From: Idiomarina sp.
GTDB lineage: Bacteria > Pseudomonadota > Gammaproteobacteria > Enterobacterales > Alteromonadaceae
DNA: 64,000 nt
Direction: 5' to 3'
NCBI GenBank assembly: GCA_022565355.1
Contig: JAIUMU010000002.1
Location: 248,001 to 312,000 of the forward strand
Position numbers and translations under genes: made by a program. Positions 1-8,961 of this stretch are shown piece after piece. Within the stretch, counting starts at the first letter, position 1; each line of letters opens with the position of its first letter. Under the pieces are notes generated by a model, which was not told where the DNA came from, did not search any database, and saw only the letters and a list, made by a program, of their open reading frames with translations.

Positions 1-780
1 AAGCACGCCCACCGGTTCGCCGTGCTCATTGAGCACTGGTAAATGGTGAATATTCTCCTGCCCCATCATGGTAAGGGCATCGAATAGGCTTTCGTGGGCA
101 TACACCACCGCTGGCATTGGGGTCATTACCGCAGCTACCGCCACATTGAAGCTCAGGCCAGGTGCTACCACTCGGTTGCGAAGATCACGATCGGTAAGAA
201 TACCGCGTAACTGGCGCTCATCTACCACTAATAAACAGGAAACGCGCTCGGCCGACATTAGCTGAGCCGCCTCTTGAATAGTAGCGGTACTGGCAATCTG
301 AATGGGTGTGCGTTGAATAACGCTCGCGATTGTTTTTTCGCTCCAATCGGCGCCCTGTTGCTTGCCCTGCTCGGTTAACAAACGTTGGCCGTGGGCATTC
401 ACAAAATAGCGTTCGAAGGCTTGGCTTTTGTGGCGCAATTCGTTGAACGTATCTTCGTGCCATAGCCAGATAATGCCATCGGCAATGACTTGCAGTTTGT
501 TGGTGATTTTGCGGCCGGTAAGCAGTGAGGGAAAGCCGAACAAATCGCCTGGCTCGAGCCGATCAATATGCTGCTCATCTTTATCCACTAAATCGTAAGC
601 CCCTGAGCGCACCAAATACAAACGATGCTGCTCGGGCTGCATGATTTCGTGACGATTTTCTTGGCAAACATACATTGCCTGCATTTTTTCTGCGGCAAAT
701 TGTAATAGCTCGCTGTTTAAACTATCGAACGGCGGCGTTTGCTGAAGAAATTCTTGAATATCTGAGGGTATGTTGGCCAT
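1..780 (-). CDS. cNMP-binding/CBS/DUF294-type signalling protein (3' part cut off by window edge)
   Basis: The frame is open from an ATG at 780 to the window edge, giving 260 residues. Residues about 20-130 look like a cyclic-nucleotide-binding fold (LEPGDLFGFPSLLTGR, then a WLWHEDTF strand). Residues about 155-260 look like two CBS repeats (MSAERVSCLLVVDE, GILTDRDLRNRVV, NIHHLPVLNE). Full-length proteins with this order usually continue into a DUF294 GlnD-like nucleotidyltransferase domain, which would lie beyond the edge. The family is cytoplasmic and its substrates are poorly known. It follows the sodium:solute symporter operon on the same strand, separated by a terminator, as in many marine gammaproteobacteria, which suggests a link to carboxylate uptake. 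The domain order is visible in the sequence; the function is inferred. Confidence 0.8.
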   Translation of the reverse strand, partial: MANIPSDIQEFLQQTPPFDSLNSELLQFAAEKMQAMYVCQENRHEIMQPEQHRLYLVRSGAYDLVDKDEQHIDRLEPGDLFGFPSLLTGRKITNKLQVIADGIIWLWHEDTFNELRHKSQAFERYFVNAHGQRLLTEQGKQQGADWSEKTIASVIQRTPIQIASTATIQEAAQLMSAERVSCLLVVDERQLRGILTDRDLRNRVVAPGLSFNVAVAAVMTPMPAVVYAHESLFDALTMMGQENIHHLPVLNEHGEPVGVL

Positions 781-828
781 CTTGGCTCCATTCTGCTGCT
801 GCAGTTGTTGAACACTCTCAATCTAGCA

Positions 829-867
829 TAAAAAAGCCCCGGAGCAGCTAGTGCACCGAGGCTTTAT
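829..867 (-). terminator. intrinsic terminator of the symporter operon
   Basis: The arms AAGCCCCGG (834-842) and CCGAGGCTT (856-864) pair with one mismatch. Read on the minus strand the stem is followed by six T, directly downstream of the symporter stop codon. Confidence 0.75.
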
Positions 868-908
868 TCAGTTACAGAAAGTGATTTACACCCATTAATT
901 ATCCATGC

Positions 909-2615
909 TTAGTGTGATGTTGCTGCACCAGAGCCTTTCGGATAACGAATAGATTCAACCATTTCCTGAATTTCTGCTGGTGCATCTTTGGTAAATTTCA
1001 GTACCACGAGTGCCACAATGAAGTTCAGCAACATACCTACGGTACCGATACCTTCAGGTGAAATTCCAAACAGCCAGTTATCTGGTGTATCTGCTGCTGG
1101 ATTCACGAAGCGGAAGTAAATAATGTAGCTCAAGGTGAACACAATACCTACTACCATACCGGCAATTGCACCTGCACTGTTCATGCGCTTATGGAAGATA
1201 CCCATGATAATCGCCGGGAAGAACGAGGCCGCAGCCAAACCGAACGCGAAGGCGACCACCTGCGCCACAAAGCCTGGTGGATTAATACCAAAATAAGCAC
1301 CTATTAATACCGCAACACCGGCCGCAATTCGGGCGTATAGCAACTCTTGCCTATCGGTAATGCTGGGCATTAAGGTTCGTTTCAATAGATCGTGGGAAAC
1401 CGAGCTGGAAATTACCAGTAGTAAGCCTGCCGAAGTAGAAAGTGCAGCGGCAACACCGCCAGCAGCCACTAAAGCTACAACCCAATTCGGTAGATTCGCA
1501 ATTTCCGGGCTTGCCAATACAATGATATCCGCATCCACTGTCATTTCATTGCGTTCATCGTTAGAGAAGAACATGCGGCCATCTTCGTTGTGATCTTCCC
1601 ACGTGATCAAGCCGGTTCTTTCCCAAGTATTCACCCAGCTTGGCGCATTCTCATAGAGAACCCCCTGCTGATCTGGACCATTCAAGGTGTTTAAGATATT
1701 CACCTTAGTGATCGAAGCAATTGCTGGTGCAGTAGTGTATACCACAGCGATAAATACTAATGCCCAACCACCTGAACGACGCGCATCACTCACTTTTGGT
1801 ACTGTGAAGAAACGAATAATTACGTGTGGTAAACCGGCTGTACCCACCATTAAGGCCATGGTGATGGCAAATACATCGATGCCTGATTTCGTGCCTTCGG
1901 TGTATTCCGCAAAACCAAGTTGCGTAGAAAGGCCATCGAGGCGCTCAAGTAAATATTGCCCAGAACCATCAGCCAATGTGGCACCAAACCCTGTTTGAGG
2001 CAGGAAGTGGCCGGTCATTTGCATGGTAATAAATACGGCTGGTACGGTGTAAGCAAAGGCAAGAATGCAGTATTGCGCTACTTGCGTATAGGTAATGCCT
2101 TTCATACCGCCTAATAGCGTGTAGAAATATACCATTGCCATACCAATCAATACGCCCGTAGTAATATCAACCTCTAAGAAGCGGCTGAATACCACACCTA
2201 CGCCACGCATTTGCCCGGCAATGTAAGTGAAAGATACGAGAATCGCACAGATAACAGCTACCGTTCGCGCAGTTTGCGAGTAATAGCGATCACCGATGAA
2301 ATCGGGAACGGTAAACTTACCAAACTTACGCAAATAAGGTGCTAAACAGAGGGCTAATAATACATAACCACCGGTCCAACCCATTAAGTACACGCTACCA
2401 TCGTAACCGAGTACTGAAATTAAGCCTGCCATGGAGATAAACGATGCTGCCGACATCCAATCAGCTGCGGTTGCCATACCATTGGCTACTGGTGGAACGC
2501 CACCACCCGCTACATAGAAATCGTTGGTTGAACCTGCTCGAGCCCAAATCGCAATACCAATATATAAAGCGAAGGTAGCGCCAACCACGATAAATGTGAG
2601 TGTTTTAATATCCAT
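909..2615 (-). CDS. sodium:solute symporter, SSS family large subunit (acetate/short carboxylate type)
   Basis: This is a 568-residue inner-membrane protein with about 13 hydrophobic segments and SSS hallmarks: AADWMSAASFISMAG near residue 55, GGMKGITYTQVAQY near 175, and a LSTSAGLLLVISSSVSHDLLK stretch near 390. It resembles the symporter subfamily (VC_2705 type) that is paired with a DUF4212 small subunit, rather than E. coli ActP itself, which pairs with the DUF485 protein YjcH. Its own small subunit lies 5 bp upstream, and the GAG GAG GAA codons ending that gene form its Shine-Dalgarno sequence. With acs and a CrbS/CrbR-like pair nearby, acetate or a similar short carboxylate is the likely substrate. 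The family is certain; the substrate is inferred. Confidence 0.9.
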   Translation of the reverse strand: MDIKTLTFIVVGATFALYIGIAIWARAGSTNDFYVAGGGVPPVANGMATAADWMSAASFISMAGLISVLGYDGSVYLMGWTGGYVLLALCLAPYLRKFGKFTVPDFIGDRYYSQTARTVAVICAILVSFTYIAGQMRGVGVVFSRFLEVDITTGVLIGMAMVYFYTLLGGMKGITYTQVAQYCILAFAYTVPAVFITMQMTGHFLPQTGFGATLADGSGQYLLERLDGLSTQLGFAEYTEGTKSGIDVFAITMALMVGTAGLPHVIIRFFTVPKVSDARRSGGWALVFIAVVYTTAPAIASITKVNILNTLNGPDQQGVLYENAPSWVNTWERTGLITWEDHNEDGRMFFSNDERNEMTVDADIIVLASPEIANLPNWVVALVAAGGVAAALSTSAGLLLVISSSVSHDLLKRTLMPSITDRQELLYARIAAGVAVLIGAYFGINPPGFVAQVVAFAFGLAAASFFPAIIMGIFHKRMNSAGAIAGMVVGIVFTLSYIIYFRFVNPAADTPDNWLFGISPEGIGTVGMLLNFIVALVVLKFTKDAPAEIQEMVESIRYPKGSGAATSH

Positions 2616-2620
2616 CGGGT

Positions 2621-2887
2621 TTATTCCTCCTCAACTTTATATTTTTTATCGAGCGTATTCATTTGCTTGATATAAATGAATATCAACACGATAAAGGTGT
2701 AAATTGCGCCTTGTTGTGCAAACCAAAAGCCCAACTTAAAGCCGAAGAAGGTGATGTTGTTTAAAACATCTACCAGTATGATACCGAACCCAAAAGAAAC
2801 GATGAACCAAACCGATAATAGCTTGAGCATTAACGAAAGGTTCTCTTTCCAATAGGCCTTGGCATGATCTTGCGATTCAAATGCCAT
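2621..2887 (-). CDS. DUF4212 small subunit of sodium:solute symporter
   Basis: This 88-residue protein has two hydrophobic segments (about 18-40 and 50-72), ends in a charged KYKVEEE tail, and starts with the soluble motif DHAKAYWKENL. These are features of DUF4212 proteins, which are found almost only beside the symporter encoded next. It is the first gene of the two-gene minus-strand operon. The ATG at 2887 is preceded by GGAGGACAC on the minus strand. The upstream 236 bp are shared with the divergent sensor kinase and contain a candidate regulator palindrome at 2994-3007. Confidence 0.9.
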   Translation of the reverse strand: MAFESQDHAKAYWKENLSLMLKLLSVWFIVSFGFGIILVDVLNNITFFGFKLGFWFAQQGAIYTFIVLIFIYIKQMNTLDKKYKVEEE

Positions 2888-2993
2888 GCGTGTGTCCTCC
2901 AGTTGTTGTTATCAGTGCCACCCTGTTATATGTGCGGATGGTTTTTACCACTTTACGCATGCAAGCATCGTTCATGCCGACACTTTCGGAAAT

Positions 2994-3007
2994 TGGACGT
3001 TAGTCTA
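2994..3007. promoter_or_regulatory. candidate operator palindrome between symporter operon and sensor kinase gene
   Basis: The sequence TGGAC-GTTA-GTCTA is a 5+4+5 inverted repeat with one mismatch. Its minus strand reads TAGACTAACGTCCA. A perfect version (TAGAC-CATA-GTCTA) lies upstream of acs at 10967-10980. It sits about 107 bp before the DUF4212 start and about 117 bp before the kinase start. Binding by the CrbR-like regulator is inferred only. Confidence 0.45.
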
Positions 3008-3123
3008 ATATGCATAAACTTGCTGAACCGATGGCCTACCGTGTATCTTGTTAGCTATTCGCTAACGCCTTGCTTTTGGGCATTTCGCCCCGTTGAGCAT
3101 TCGAAAAAGAACGAACCGAATTT

Positions 3124-6100
3124 ATGACTTGGATTTTAATTGGCGCTGCGCTTGGTTATATCGCCTTGCTGTTTCTTATTGCCTTGTGGGGGGAGAAGAA
3201 ACATAGCCTTGGTTACAAGATCAGCTTGCACCCCTGGGTTTACGGCCTTTCGCTGGCTATTTATTGCACCACCTGGACCTATTATGGTGCGGTAGGCAAT
3301 GCGATTGATGGCGGCTGGAGCTTTTTGCCGATTCTGTTGGGGCCAATTTTACTGTACCTATTCGGCATGCCGGTGGTGCGCAAGCTAGTGGCGGTAAGCA
3401 AACAGCAAAACATTACTTCGATTGCCGATTTTGTGGCCTCGCGCTACGGCAAAAGCCATAAAATGGCGCTGGTAGTTACCCTATTCGCCGCCGCCGCAGT
3501 AATTCCTTATATCGCTCTGCAGCTAAAAGCCGTTGGCATTAGTTTTAATTTGCTCAGTGAATTAAGCCCCGAAGCCAGCGAAAATTCCTTCAAAGAATTA
3601 GGCGTGGCCATTTTAATGGCGATTTTTGCCATCGTATTTGGTACCCGGCGGTTGGAGGTAACCGAATACCGCAGCGGGATGATGCTCGCGATTGCCTTCG
3701 AATCAACGGTTAAATTGGTGGCCTTGTGTGGCGCCGCAGTATTTGCCTGGATGTTATTTCGCAGCGGTTCCAGCGCAAGTGTTGCCGAGCAACTGGCTAG
3801 CTTAGATTTAGCCAGTGGTTGGACAGTACGAGGCGCCCTAACCCCTGAGTTCTTTATTCAGCTGGCCATGGCCGCCGGTGCGATTTTATGTTTGCCGCGG
3901 CAGTTTCACGTTACCGTGGTAGACAACGTAAAGCTGGAACATTTAAGCACCGCTCGCTGGCTCTTTCCGCTGTATTTAGTGCTTACATCGATGGCCATCG
4001 CGGCGCTGGCAGTTAGCGGCGTAGCGTTATTCGGTGCCAACGATGTGAGTGTTCCCGGTGTTGGCAGTGGCGTTGATGGTTCGGTATATCCGTTGTTAAT
4101 TCCTTTCTTACATGGGCAAACTTGGCTTGCCATCTTGGTATACATCGGCGGTATTTCTGCTGCCACCGCAATGGTAATTGTGGCTACCTTAACCCTGAGC
4201 ACCATGATTAGTAACGATGTGGTAATGCCGGTATGGCTTACCCGCGAAGGCCGCCGCATTCCGCAACCGCATCGTTTTTCGCGCCGCTTAATTCGGGTGC
4301 GGCGGCAAGCTATTGTGGTGGTGTTGCTGCTCGGCTGGGCTTGCTATCACCTGTGGATGGCGCAACTCAATCTCGTGAGCATCGGCCTACTCGCTTTTTC
4401 GGTAGTACTGCAATTATTACCGGCTATTTTAGGTGGCTTGTTTTGGCGCAAAGGCCATGCGCAAGGCGTGTACATGGGTATGATCGCCGGCTTACTCGGC
4501 TGGCTTTTCGCGGTATTGCTACCCCTTACCCAGTTACCGGCAAGTGAAGCTGAACGCGTTATTACCCACGGCACCTTGATTAGTTTAGCGCTGAACACCG
4601 CAGCCTATATCCTGTTTAGCTACCTTGCGGTACCGGCGCTCGTAGATAGAATTCAAGCTACTGCCTTTGTGAATCCACGCAAAAGCGGTGAACCCGCGCG
4701 CGTTAGCCCAGACATTCAAGAAACCCGCGTGGCTGATTTACTGCTGCTAATGGAAACCTTCTTAGGGGTAGAGCGCTGTGAAGAGTTGCTGCGGGCGTAT
4801 GAACGCCATCAACCGTTAAACCGCCACGGTGCTGCCGATACGCTATTCACCGATTATGCGGAGCGCGCTATAAGTGGCGTGTTAGGTGCAGCAACGGCTC
4901 GTTCATTAGTGAATGCAGCGCTCGAGAATCGCCAGCTTAACCTAGAAGAAGTGGTGCATTTCTTTGATGACACTACCCAAGCACTGCAAGACCAACAATC
5001 GATTATGTTTAGCTCGCTGGAAAACTTGGCGCAAGGCATATCGGTGGTAGATCGCAACCTGCGCTTAGTGGTGTGGAATCGGCGCTATCTAGAGCTATTC
5101 GAATATCCCGATGGTATGGTGCAACCCGGCAGGCCTATTGCCGATCTAATTCGTTACAACGCTGAACGCGGTGAGTGCGGTGTGGGCGAAATTGATGAGC
5201 TGGTAGAAAAGCGTATTCGCTACATGAAGCAAGGTTCACGACATCGCTTTATTCGCCGACGCTCCGATGGCCGGGTGATTGAAATGGTGGGTAACCCGCT
5301 CCCCAGTGGTGGCTTTGTTACCAGTTTTACCGATGTAACCGAGCATATTGAAACCCAACAAGCTCTAGAAGATGCCAATATCGATCTGGAAGCGCGCATT
5401 CGCAGCCGCACCGATGAAGTGCGCGAAATTAATCGCGAGCTTACCGAAGAAATTGATCGCCGGCGGGAAATTGAAGTAGCCCTGCAGGCAGCGAAAGCGG
5501 AAGCGGAATCTGCCAATGCTAGTAAAACGCGCTTTTTAGCGCTGGCTAGCCACGATATTTTGCAACCTTTAAACGCTGCTCGGCTGTACCTCTCTGCGGT
5601 AGATACTGAAAACTTAAGCGCAAAAACTAAAGGCTTGGTGCATAAAGTAGATAACGCTCTCGATTCTACTGAACACCTGCTATCGGCCCTGCTTTCCATT
5701 GCGAAAATGGAACAAGGCGCTATGCAACCGCAACTGAAACACATTGATTTAAATACTATTCTCGGGCCGTTAGTACCAGAGTATTCGGTGCTGGCTGAAC
5801 AACAGGATCTGCAATTTACCGCGCGTTTGAAAAACTTAACCGTGTATACCGATCCAACCTATTTGCGGCGTATTATTCAAAACTTTTTATCGAATGCCAT
5901 TAAATATACCCAATCAGGCAAGGTGCTGCTTACGGTACGTAAACGCGGCGAGCATGCTGAACTGGCGGTATGGGATACTGGCCCGGGTATTCCCGAACAA
6001 AAACATGAAGAGGTATTTGAAGCCTTTATTCGTTTACACCAAGGCTCTATCAGCGGTGTTGGGCTAGGCTTAAGTGTGGCTAAACGCATGGCGGAACAGC

Positions 6101-6606
6101 TTGAATGCCCACTACAAATTAAGTCAGCTCTGGGCAAAGGGTCGCGTTTTTCGGTACTGGTGCCACTGGGTTCCGCAGCACTCGTAATTCCACGCGAACG
6201 GCCCGAGCGTTCCAACCAAGCATATAGCGGTTTGCAGATATTGTGCGTAGATGATGACCCAGAAAACTTGGCCGCGTTACAAGCATTGCTCAGTAAATGG
6301 AATTGCCAAACGGTACAGTTTAGCACCCCGCAAGACGCACTCGCTTGGGCTGCAGAAAACCCGCCACCGGATGGTGCGCTACTTGATTACCAACTAGCCG
6401 AACACGGTGATGGCATTAGTTTGTGGCAAGCACTGCAGCAAATTTGGCAAAAACAGGTTCCCGGGGCATTGGTAACTGCGGTGCGTGATCCTGAATTAAA
6501 AGCCGAGGCACGCAAGTTGGGCTTACAGTATTTGGCCAAGCCCGTGAAACCAGCACAACTTAAAGCACTCATGCAATATATGCAGCGGCATAAGGAAACT
6601 CATTAA
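3124..6606 (+). CDS. crbS: SSS-fused hybrid sensor histidine kinase/response regulator, CrbS/MxtR type
   Basis: This is a 1160-residue membrane kinase. Residues 1-500 form an SLC5-like transporter module with about 13 membrane segments. A soluble linker (about 520-610, where related kinases carry a STAC domain) follows, then a PAS domain (about 628-745), a coiled coil, a HisKA H-box with phospho-acceptor H810 (ASHDILQPLN), a HATPase with N924 in NFLSNAIKYT and D951-TGPG, and a C-terminal receiver with D1043/D1044, acceptor D1088 and K1139. V. cholerae CrbS and Pseudomonas MxtR have this architecture and, with a LuxR partner, control acs and acetate use. The neighbours acs, the LuxR regulator and the symporter fit that role. 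The stop overlaps the selO start as TAATG. The transporter part is probably a sensor; whether it transports anything is unknown. Confidence 0.88.
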   Translation: MTWILIGAALGYIALLFLIALWGEKKHSLGYKISLHPWVYGLSLAIYCTTWTYYGAVGNAIDGGWSFLPILLGPILLYLFGMPVVRKLVAVSKQQNITSIADFVASRYGKSHKMALVVTLFAAAAVIPYIALQLKAVGISFNLLSELSPEASENSFKELGVAILMAIFAIVFGTRRLEVTEYRSGMMLAIAFESTVKLVALCGAAVFAWMLFRSGSSASVAEQLASLDLASGWTVRGALTPEFFIQLAMAAGAILCLPRQFHVTVVDNVKLEHLSTARWLFPLYLVLTSMAIAALAVSGVALFGANDVSVPGVGSGVDGSVYPLLIPFLHGQTWLAILVYIGGISAATAMVIVATLTLSTMISNDVVMPVWLTREGRRIPQPHRFSRRLIRVRRQAIVVVLLLGWACYHLWMAQLNLVSIGLLAFSVVLQLLPAILGGLFWRKGHAQGVYMGMIAGLLGWLFAVLLPLTQLPASEAERVITHGTLISLALNTAAYILFSYLAVPALVDRIQATAFVNPRKSGEPARVSPDIQETRVADLLLLMETFLGVERCEELLRAYERHQPLNRHGAADTLFTDYAERAISGVLGAATARSLVNAALENRQLNLEEVVHFFDDTTQALQDQQSIMFSSLENLAQGISVVDRNLRLVVWNRRYLELFEYPDGMVQPGRPIADLIRYNAERGECGVGEIDELVEKRIRYMKQGSRHRFIRRRSDGRVIEMVGNPLPSGGFVTSFTDVTEHIETQQALEDANIDLEARIRSRTDEVREINRELTEEIDRRREIEVALQAAKAEAESANASKTRFLALASHDILQPLNAARLYLSAVDTENLSAKTKGLVHKVDNALDSTEHLLSALLSIAKMEQGAMQPQLKHIDLNTILGPLVPEYSVLAEQQDLQFTARLKNLTVYTDPTYLRRIIQNFLSNAIKYTQSGKVLLTVRKRGEHAELAVWDTGPGIPEQKHEEVFEAFIRLHQGSISGVGLGLSVAKRMAEQLECPLQIKSALGKGSRFSVLVPLGSAALVIPRERPERSNQAYSGLQILCVDDDPENLAALQALLSKWNCQTVQFSTPQDALAWAAENPPPDGALLDYQLAEHGDGISLWQALQQIWQKQVPGALVTAVRDPELKAEARKLGLQYLAKPVKPAQLKALMQYMQRHKETH

Positions 6607-8174
6607 TGACAACATCCAAGCATTTTAAGCCAGTGCATAGCCTACGCGAATTAGGTGATTTCTTTTATCGCGATGCAGAGCCGGTTGCCGTTAAGGCACC
6701 ACAATGGATTGCCTTTAACCATGTTTTGGCAGATAAGCTCGGTATTGCCGATGAATTTCGGGATAACGAACAGGGTTTAACAGTTTGGGCCGGCAACAGC
6801 GTGCCCGATTGGGCGCAGCCTGCTGCGCTGGCCTATGCTGGCCACCAGTTTGCAAACTTAGTGCCGCAATTAGGCGATGGCCGCGCGATGTTGCTTGCAG
6901 AGCTTCAGGATAGCGATGGTAAGCGTTGGGATGTGCAACTGAAAGGTGCTGGCCGCACCCCCTTTAGCCGAGGCGGCGATGGCCGCTCTGCCATTGGCCC
7001 GGTATTGCGGGAATATCTGTTAAGTGAAAGCATGCATGCGCTGGGTGTGCCCACCACGCGCGCGCTAGCTGCGGTAGCCAGTGGTGAACAAGTATTTCGA
7101 GATTATGCTGCGCCCGGTGCCGTATTTACCCGAGTTGCCAGCAGCCACCTGCGTATTGGTAGCTTTCAGTTTGCCAGCCTGCATGGTGGCCCAGAGAAAG
7201 TGCGGCAACTCGCCGATTATGCGATTGCACGGCACTTTCCGGAGCTTAACAGCCTTGAGCGAGAGGAAAACAGCCCTGAGCCTGAAGCTAACAGCCTTGA
7301 GCATGAAGCTAGCCCATATCTTGCATTTTTACATGCCGTGGCAAAACGCCAAGCCGAGCTGATAACCCACTGGCAACGTATCGGCTTTATTCATGGCGTA
7401 ATGAACACCGATAATTGCTCGATTAGCGGCGAAACCATTGATTATGGCCCTGCTGCGTTTCTCGATACTTATATACCGGATAAAAAATTTAGCGCCATTG
7501 ATAAGCGCGGCCGCTATGCCTTTAGCAATCAACCGGGTATTGCCCGCTGGAACCTTGCCCGGTTAGCTGAAACCTTACTGCCATTATTCAATGCAGCCGA
7601 CACCGACGAAGCTATCGCCCTAGCAACCCGAGTATTGAGTGAATATAACGAATACTTTCAAGAGCTATACCTTGCCACCATGGGCAAAAAGCTCGGTATC
7701 GCTAATGCAGCGCCCGCAGACAATACGTTGATTGAGGATTTCTTAACGTTGCTGCAGGCCCAAGAAGTAGATTACACCCAAGCCTTTTGGCAACTAGCGA
7801 ATGAACTTGATGAACAACGAGATACACCTGCTGCGAGCATCGGCCCGCAGGCGCCAGCCAGTGCTTTGTTTTACGATACCGAAGCGTTCGCCGAGTGGCG
7901 GCAACGCTGGCTGGCTCGCCTTGCCGAAAGTGGTATTGAACATCAACAAACCCAGGCATTAATGCGCTCAGTAAACCCCGCGCTTATTCCGCGCAATCAT
8001 CGAATTGCAGAAGCTATTCAAGCAGTGGAAGAGCATGGCGATTTACAACGTTTTCATGAACTACTGCAAGCATGGCAGCACCCCTACAAAATGCCCACAA
8101 CAGCGCTAGAAATTGAGCTGTACCAAGCACCAAAAGAAAACGAACAGGTGCAGCGCACATTTTGTGGCACCTGA
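6606..8174 (+). CDS. selO: protein adenylyltransferase SelO (YdiU/UPF0061)
   Basis: This is a 522-residue pseudokinase-fold AMPylase; E. coli YdiU has 478. Family blocks are present in order: YAGHQFANLVPQLGDGRA, KGAGRTPFSRGGDGRS, VLREYLLSESMHALGVPTTR, GFIHGVMNTDN with the presumed base D269 and metal ligand N270, and IDYGPAAF with D279 (the 9-residue spacing is conserved). The C terminus ends RTFCGT, keeping the penultimate-region Cys (C520) that forms a regulatory disulfide in E. coli. The partner-Cys loop of E. coli is not conserved here, although C271 lies next to N270. The extra length is partly a triplicated heptad at 7248-7310. The ATG overlaps the kinase stop (TAATG), so expression is coupled to the sensor kinase. 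SelO transfers AMP to Ser/Thr/Tyr of targets in oxidative stress. Confidence 0.93.
   Translation: MTTSKHFKPVHSLRELGDFFYRDAEPVAVKAPQWIAFNHVLADKLGIADEFRDNEQGLTVWAGNSVPDWAQPAALAYAGHQFANLVPQLGDGRAMLLAELQDSDGKRWDVQLKGAGRTPFSRGGDGRSAIGPVLREYLLSESMHALGVPTTRALAAVASGEQVFRDYAAPGAVFTRVASSHLRIGSFQFASLHGGPEKVRQLADYAIARHFPELNSLEREENSPEPEANSLEHEASPYLAFLHAVAKRQAELITHWQRIGFIHGVMNTDNCSISGETIDYGPAAFLDTYIPDKKFSAIDKRGRYAFSNQPGIARWNLARLAETLLPLFNAADTDEAIALATRVLSEYNEYFQELYLATMGKKLGIANAAPADNTLIEDFLTLLQAQEVDYTQAFWQLANELDEQRDTPAASIGPQAPASALFYDTEAFAEWRQRWLARLAESGIEHQQTQALMRSVNPALIPRNHRIAEAIQAVEEHGDLQRFHELLQAWQHPYKMPTTALEIELYQAPKENEQVQRTFCGT
7248..7310 (+). repeat. three 21-bp in-frame tandem repeats inside selO
   Basis: Three imperfect 21-bp units (7248-7268, 7269-7289, 7290-7310), each starting AACAGCC, encode NSLEREE, NSPEPEA and NSLEHEA. 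The units keep the reading frame and add an acidic insertion between two conserved SelO blocks. Confidence 0.9.
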
Positions 8175-8211
8175 TCCAACGTACTTAAGCACAACTCATT
8201 CGCTGCAACAG

Positions 8212-8238
8212 GCAACTACTGTAAGCGCTTGTTGCAGC
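8212..8238. terminator. possible hairpin between convergent selO and response regulator genes
   Basis: The arms GCTGCAACA (8212-8220) and TGTTGCAGC (8230-8238) are perfectly complementary, with a 9-nt loop. There is no clear T tract on either side, so termination is uncertain, but the place between two convergent stop codons is right. Confidence 0.4.
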
Positions 8239-8257
8239 CAGCACGTATCGCAGAATT

Positions 8258-8920
8258 TTAGGCGTTAGAGGTGGTTTGTTCCGGTGGAGAAAGTTGCAAA
8301 CGCTCGGCCAATAGCACCGCTTGCGTGCGGCTATATACATTGAGCTTGCGGAAAATCGCGGTCATGTGGGCTTTCACCGTGGCTTCGGTGATGCCTAGTT
8401 GATAGGCGATTTGCTTATTCAACAAGCCCTCGTGTACGTAATACAACACGCGGTACTGTTGTGGGGTTAAATCGGCAATTTTCTCTGCTAATTCTTTGTC
8501 TTCTTGGCTTACATCGCCAATTTGTTCGGCCATCCCTTCTGGCAACCACTCATCGCCATCAAGAATACTAGCAATAGCTTGGGCTATCTCTGCAGAAGCC
8601 AATGATTTTGGAATAAACCCAAGTGCACCAAAGCCCATACAGCGGCCAATCACTTGCGGATCTTCAGCGCCAGAAATAACCGCTACAGGAAGCATGGGGT
8701 AATCATTGCGGATACGAATCAGGCCATACAAATCACCTGCGCCGGGCATGTGTAAATCGAGCAACAGTAGATCGATATCATCATCCACACTTAAAGCCTC
8801 AAGTGTAGAATCTAAGGTGTCGGCTTCACGAATATTCAGATCGGCAAAATGATTCGCGAGGGCTCCTTGCAGAGCCTCGCGAAATAAGGGGTGATCGTCG
8901 GCGATCAGTAATCGGGTCAT
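8258..8920 (-). CDS. crbR: LuxR/NarL-type response regulator, CrbR/ErdR-like
   Basis: This is a 220-residue cytoplasmic regulator. The N-terminal receiver has acidic D8/D9, phospho-acceptor D55 (LLLLDLHMP) and K105 (GFIPKS). A LuxR-type helix-turn-helix (about 147-210) carries LTPQQYRVLYYVHEGLLNKQIA and TEATVKAHMTAIFRKL. Regulators of this kind (CrbR in Vibrio, ErdR in Pseudomonas) are the partners of SSS-type kinases and switch on acs. It lies 41 bp downstream of acs on the same strand, so the two may be co-transcribed, giving feedback. The cognate kinase is presumably the one at 3124-6606. A shared palindrome at 2994 and 10967 is its candidate target. Confidence 0.88.
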   Translation of the reverse strand: MTRLLIADDHPLFREALQGALANHFADLNIREADTLDSTLEALSVDDDIDLLLLDLHMPGAGDLYGLIRIRNDYPMLPVAVISGAEDPQVIGRCMGFGALGFIPKSLASAEIAQAIASILDGDEWLPEGMAEQIGDVSQEDKELAEKIADLTPQQYRVLYYVHEGLLNKQIAYQLGITEATVKAHMTAIFRKLNVYSRTQAVLLAERLQLSPPEQTTSNA

Positions 8921-8961
8921 AGCACTTTTCCGGAAGCGCTACACACTTCGCTTCCTATCCT

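Noticed and set aside
5220..5744. 174-codon open frame on the minus strand inside the sensor kinase gene
   Set aside because: It is a shadow of the PAS, coiled-coil and HisKA coding region, with Ser/Arg-rich antisense composition and no start context.
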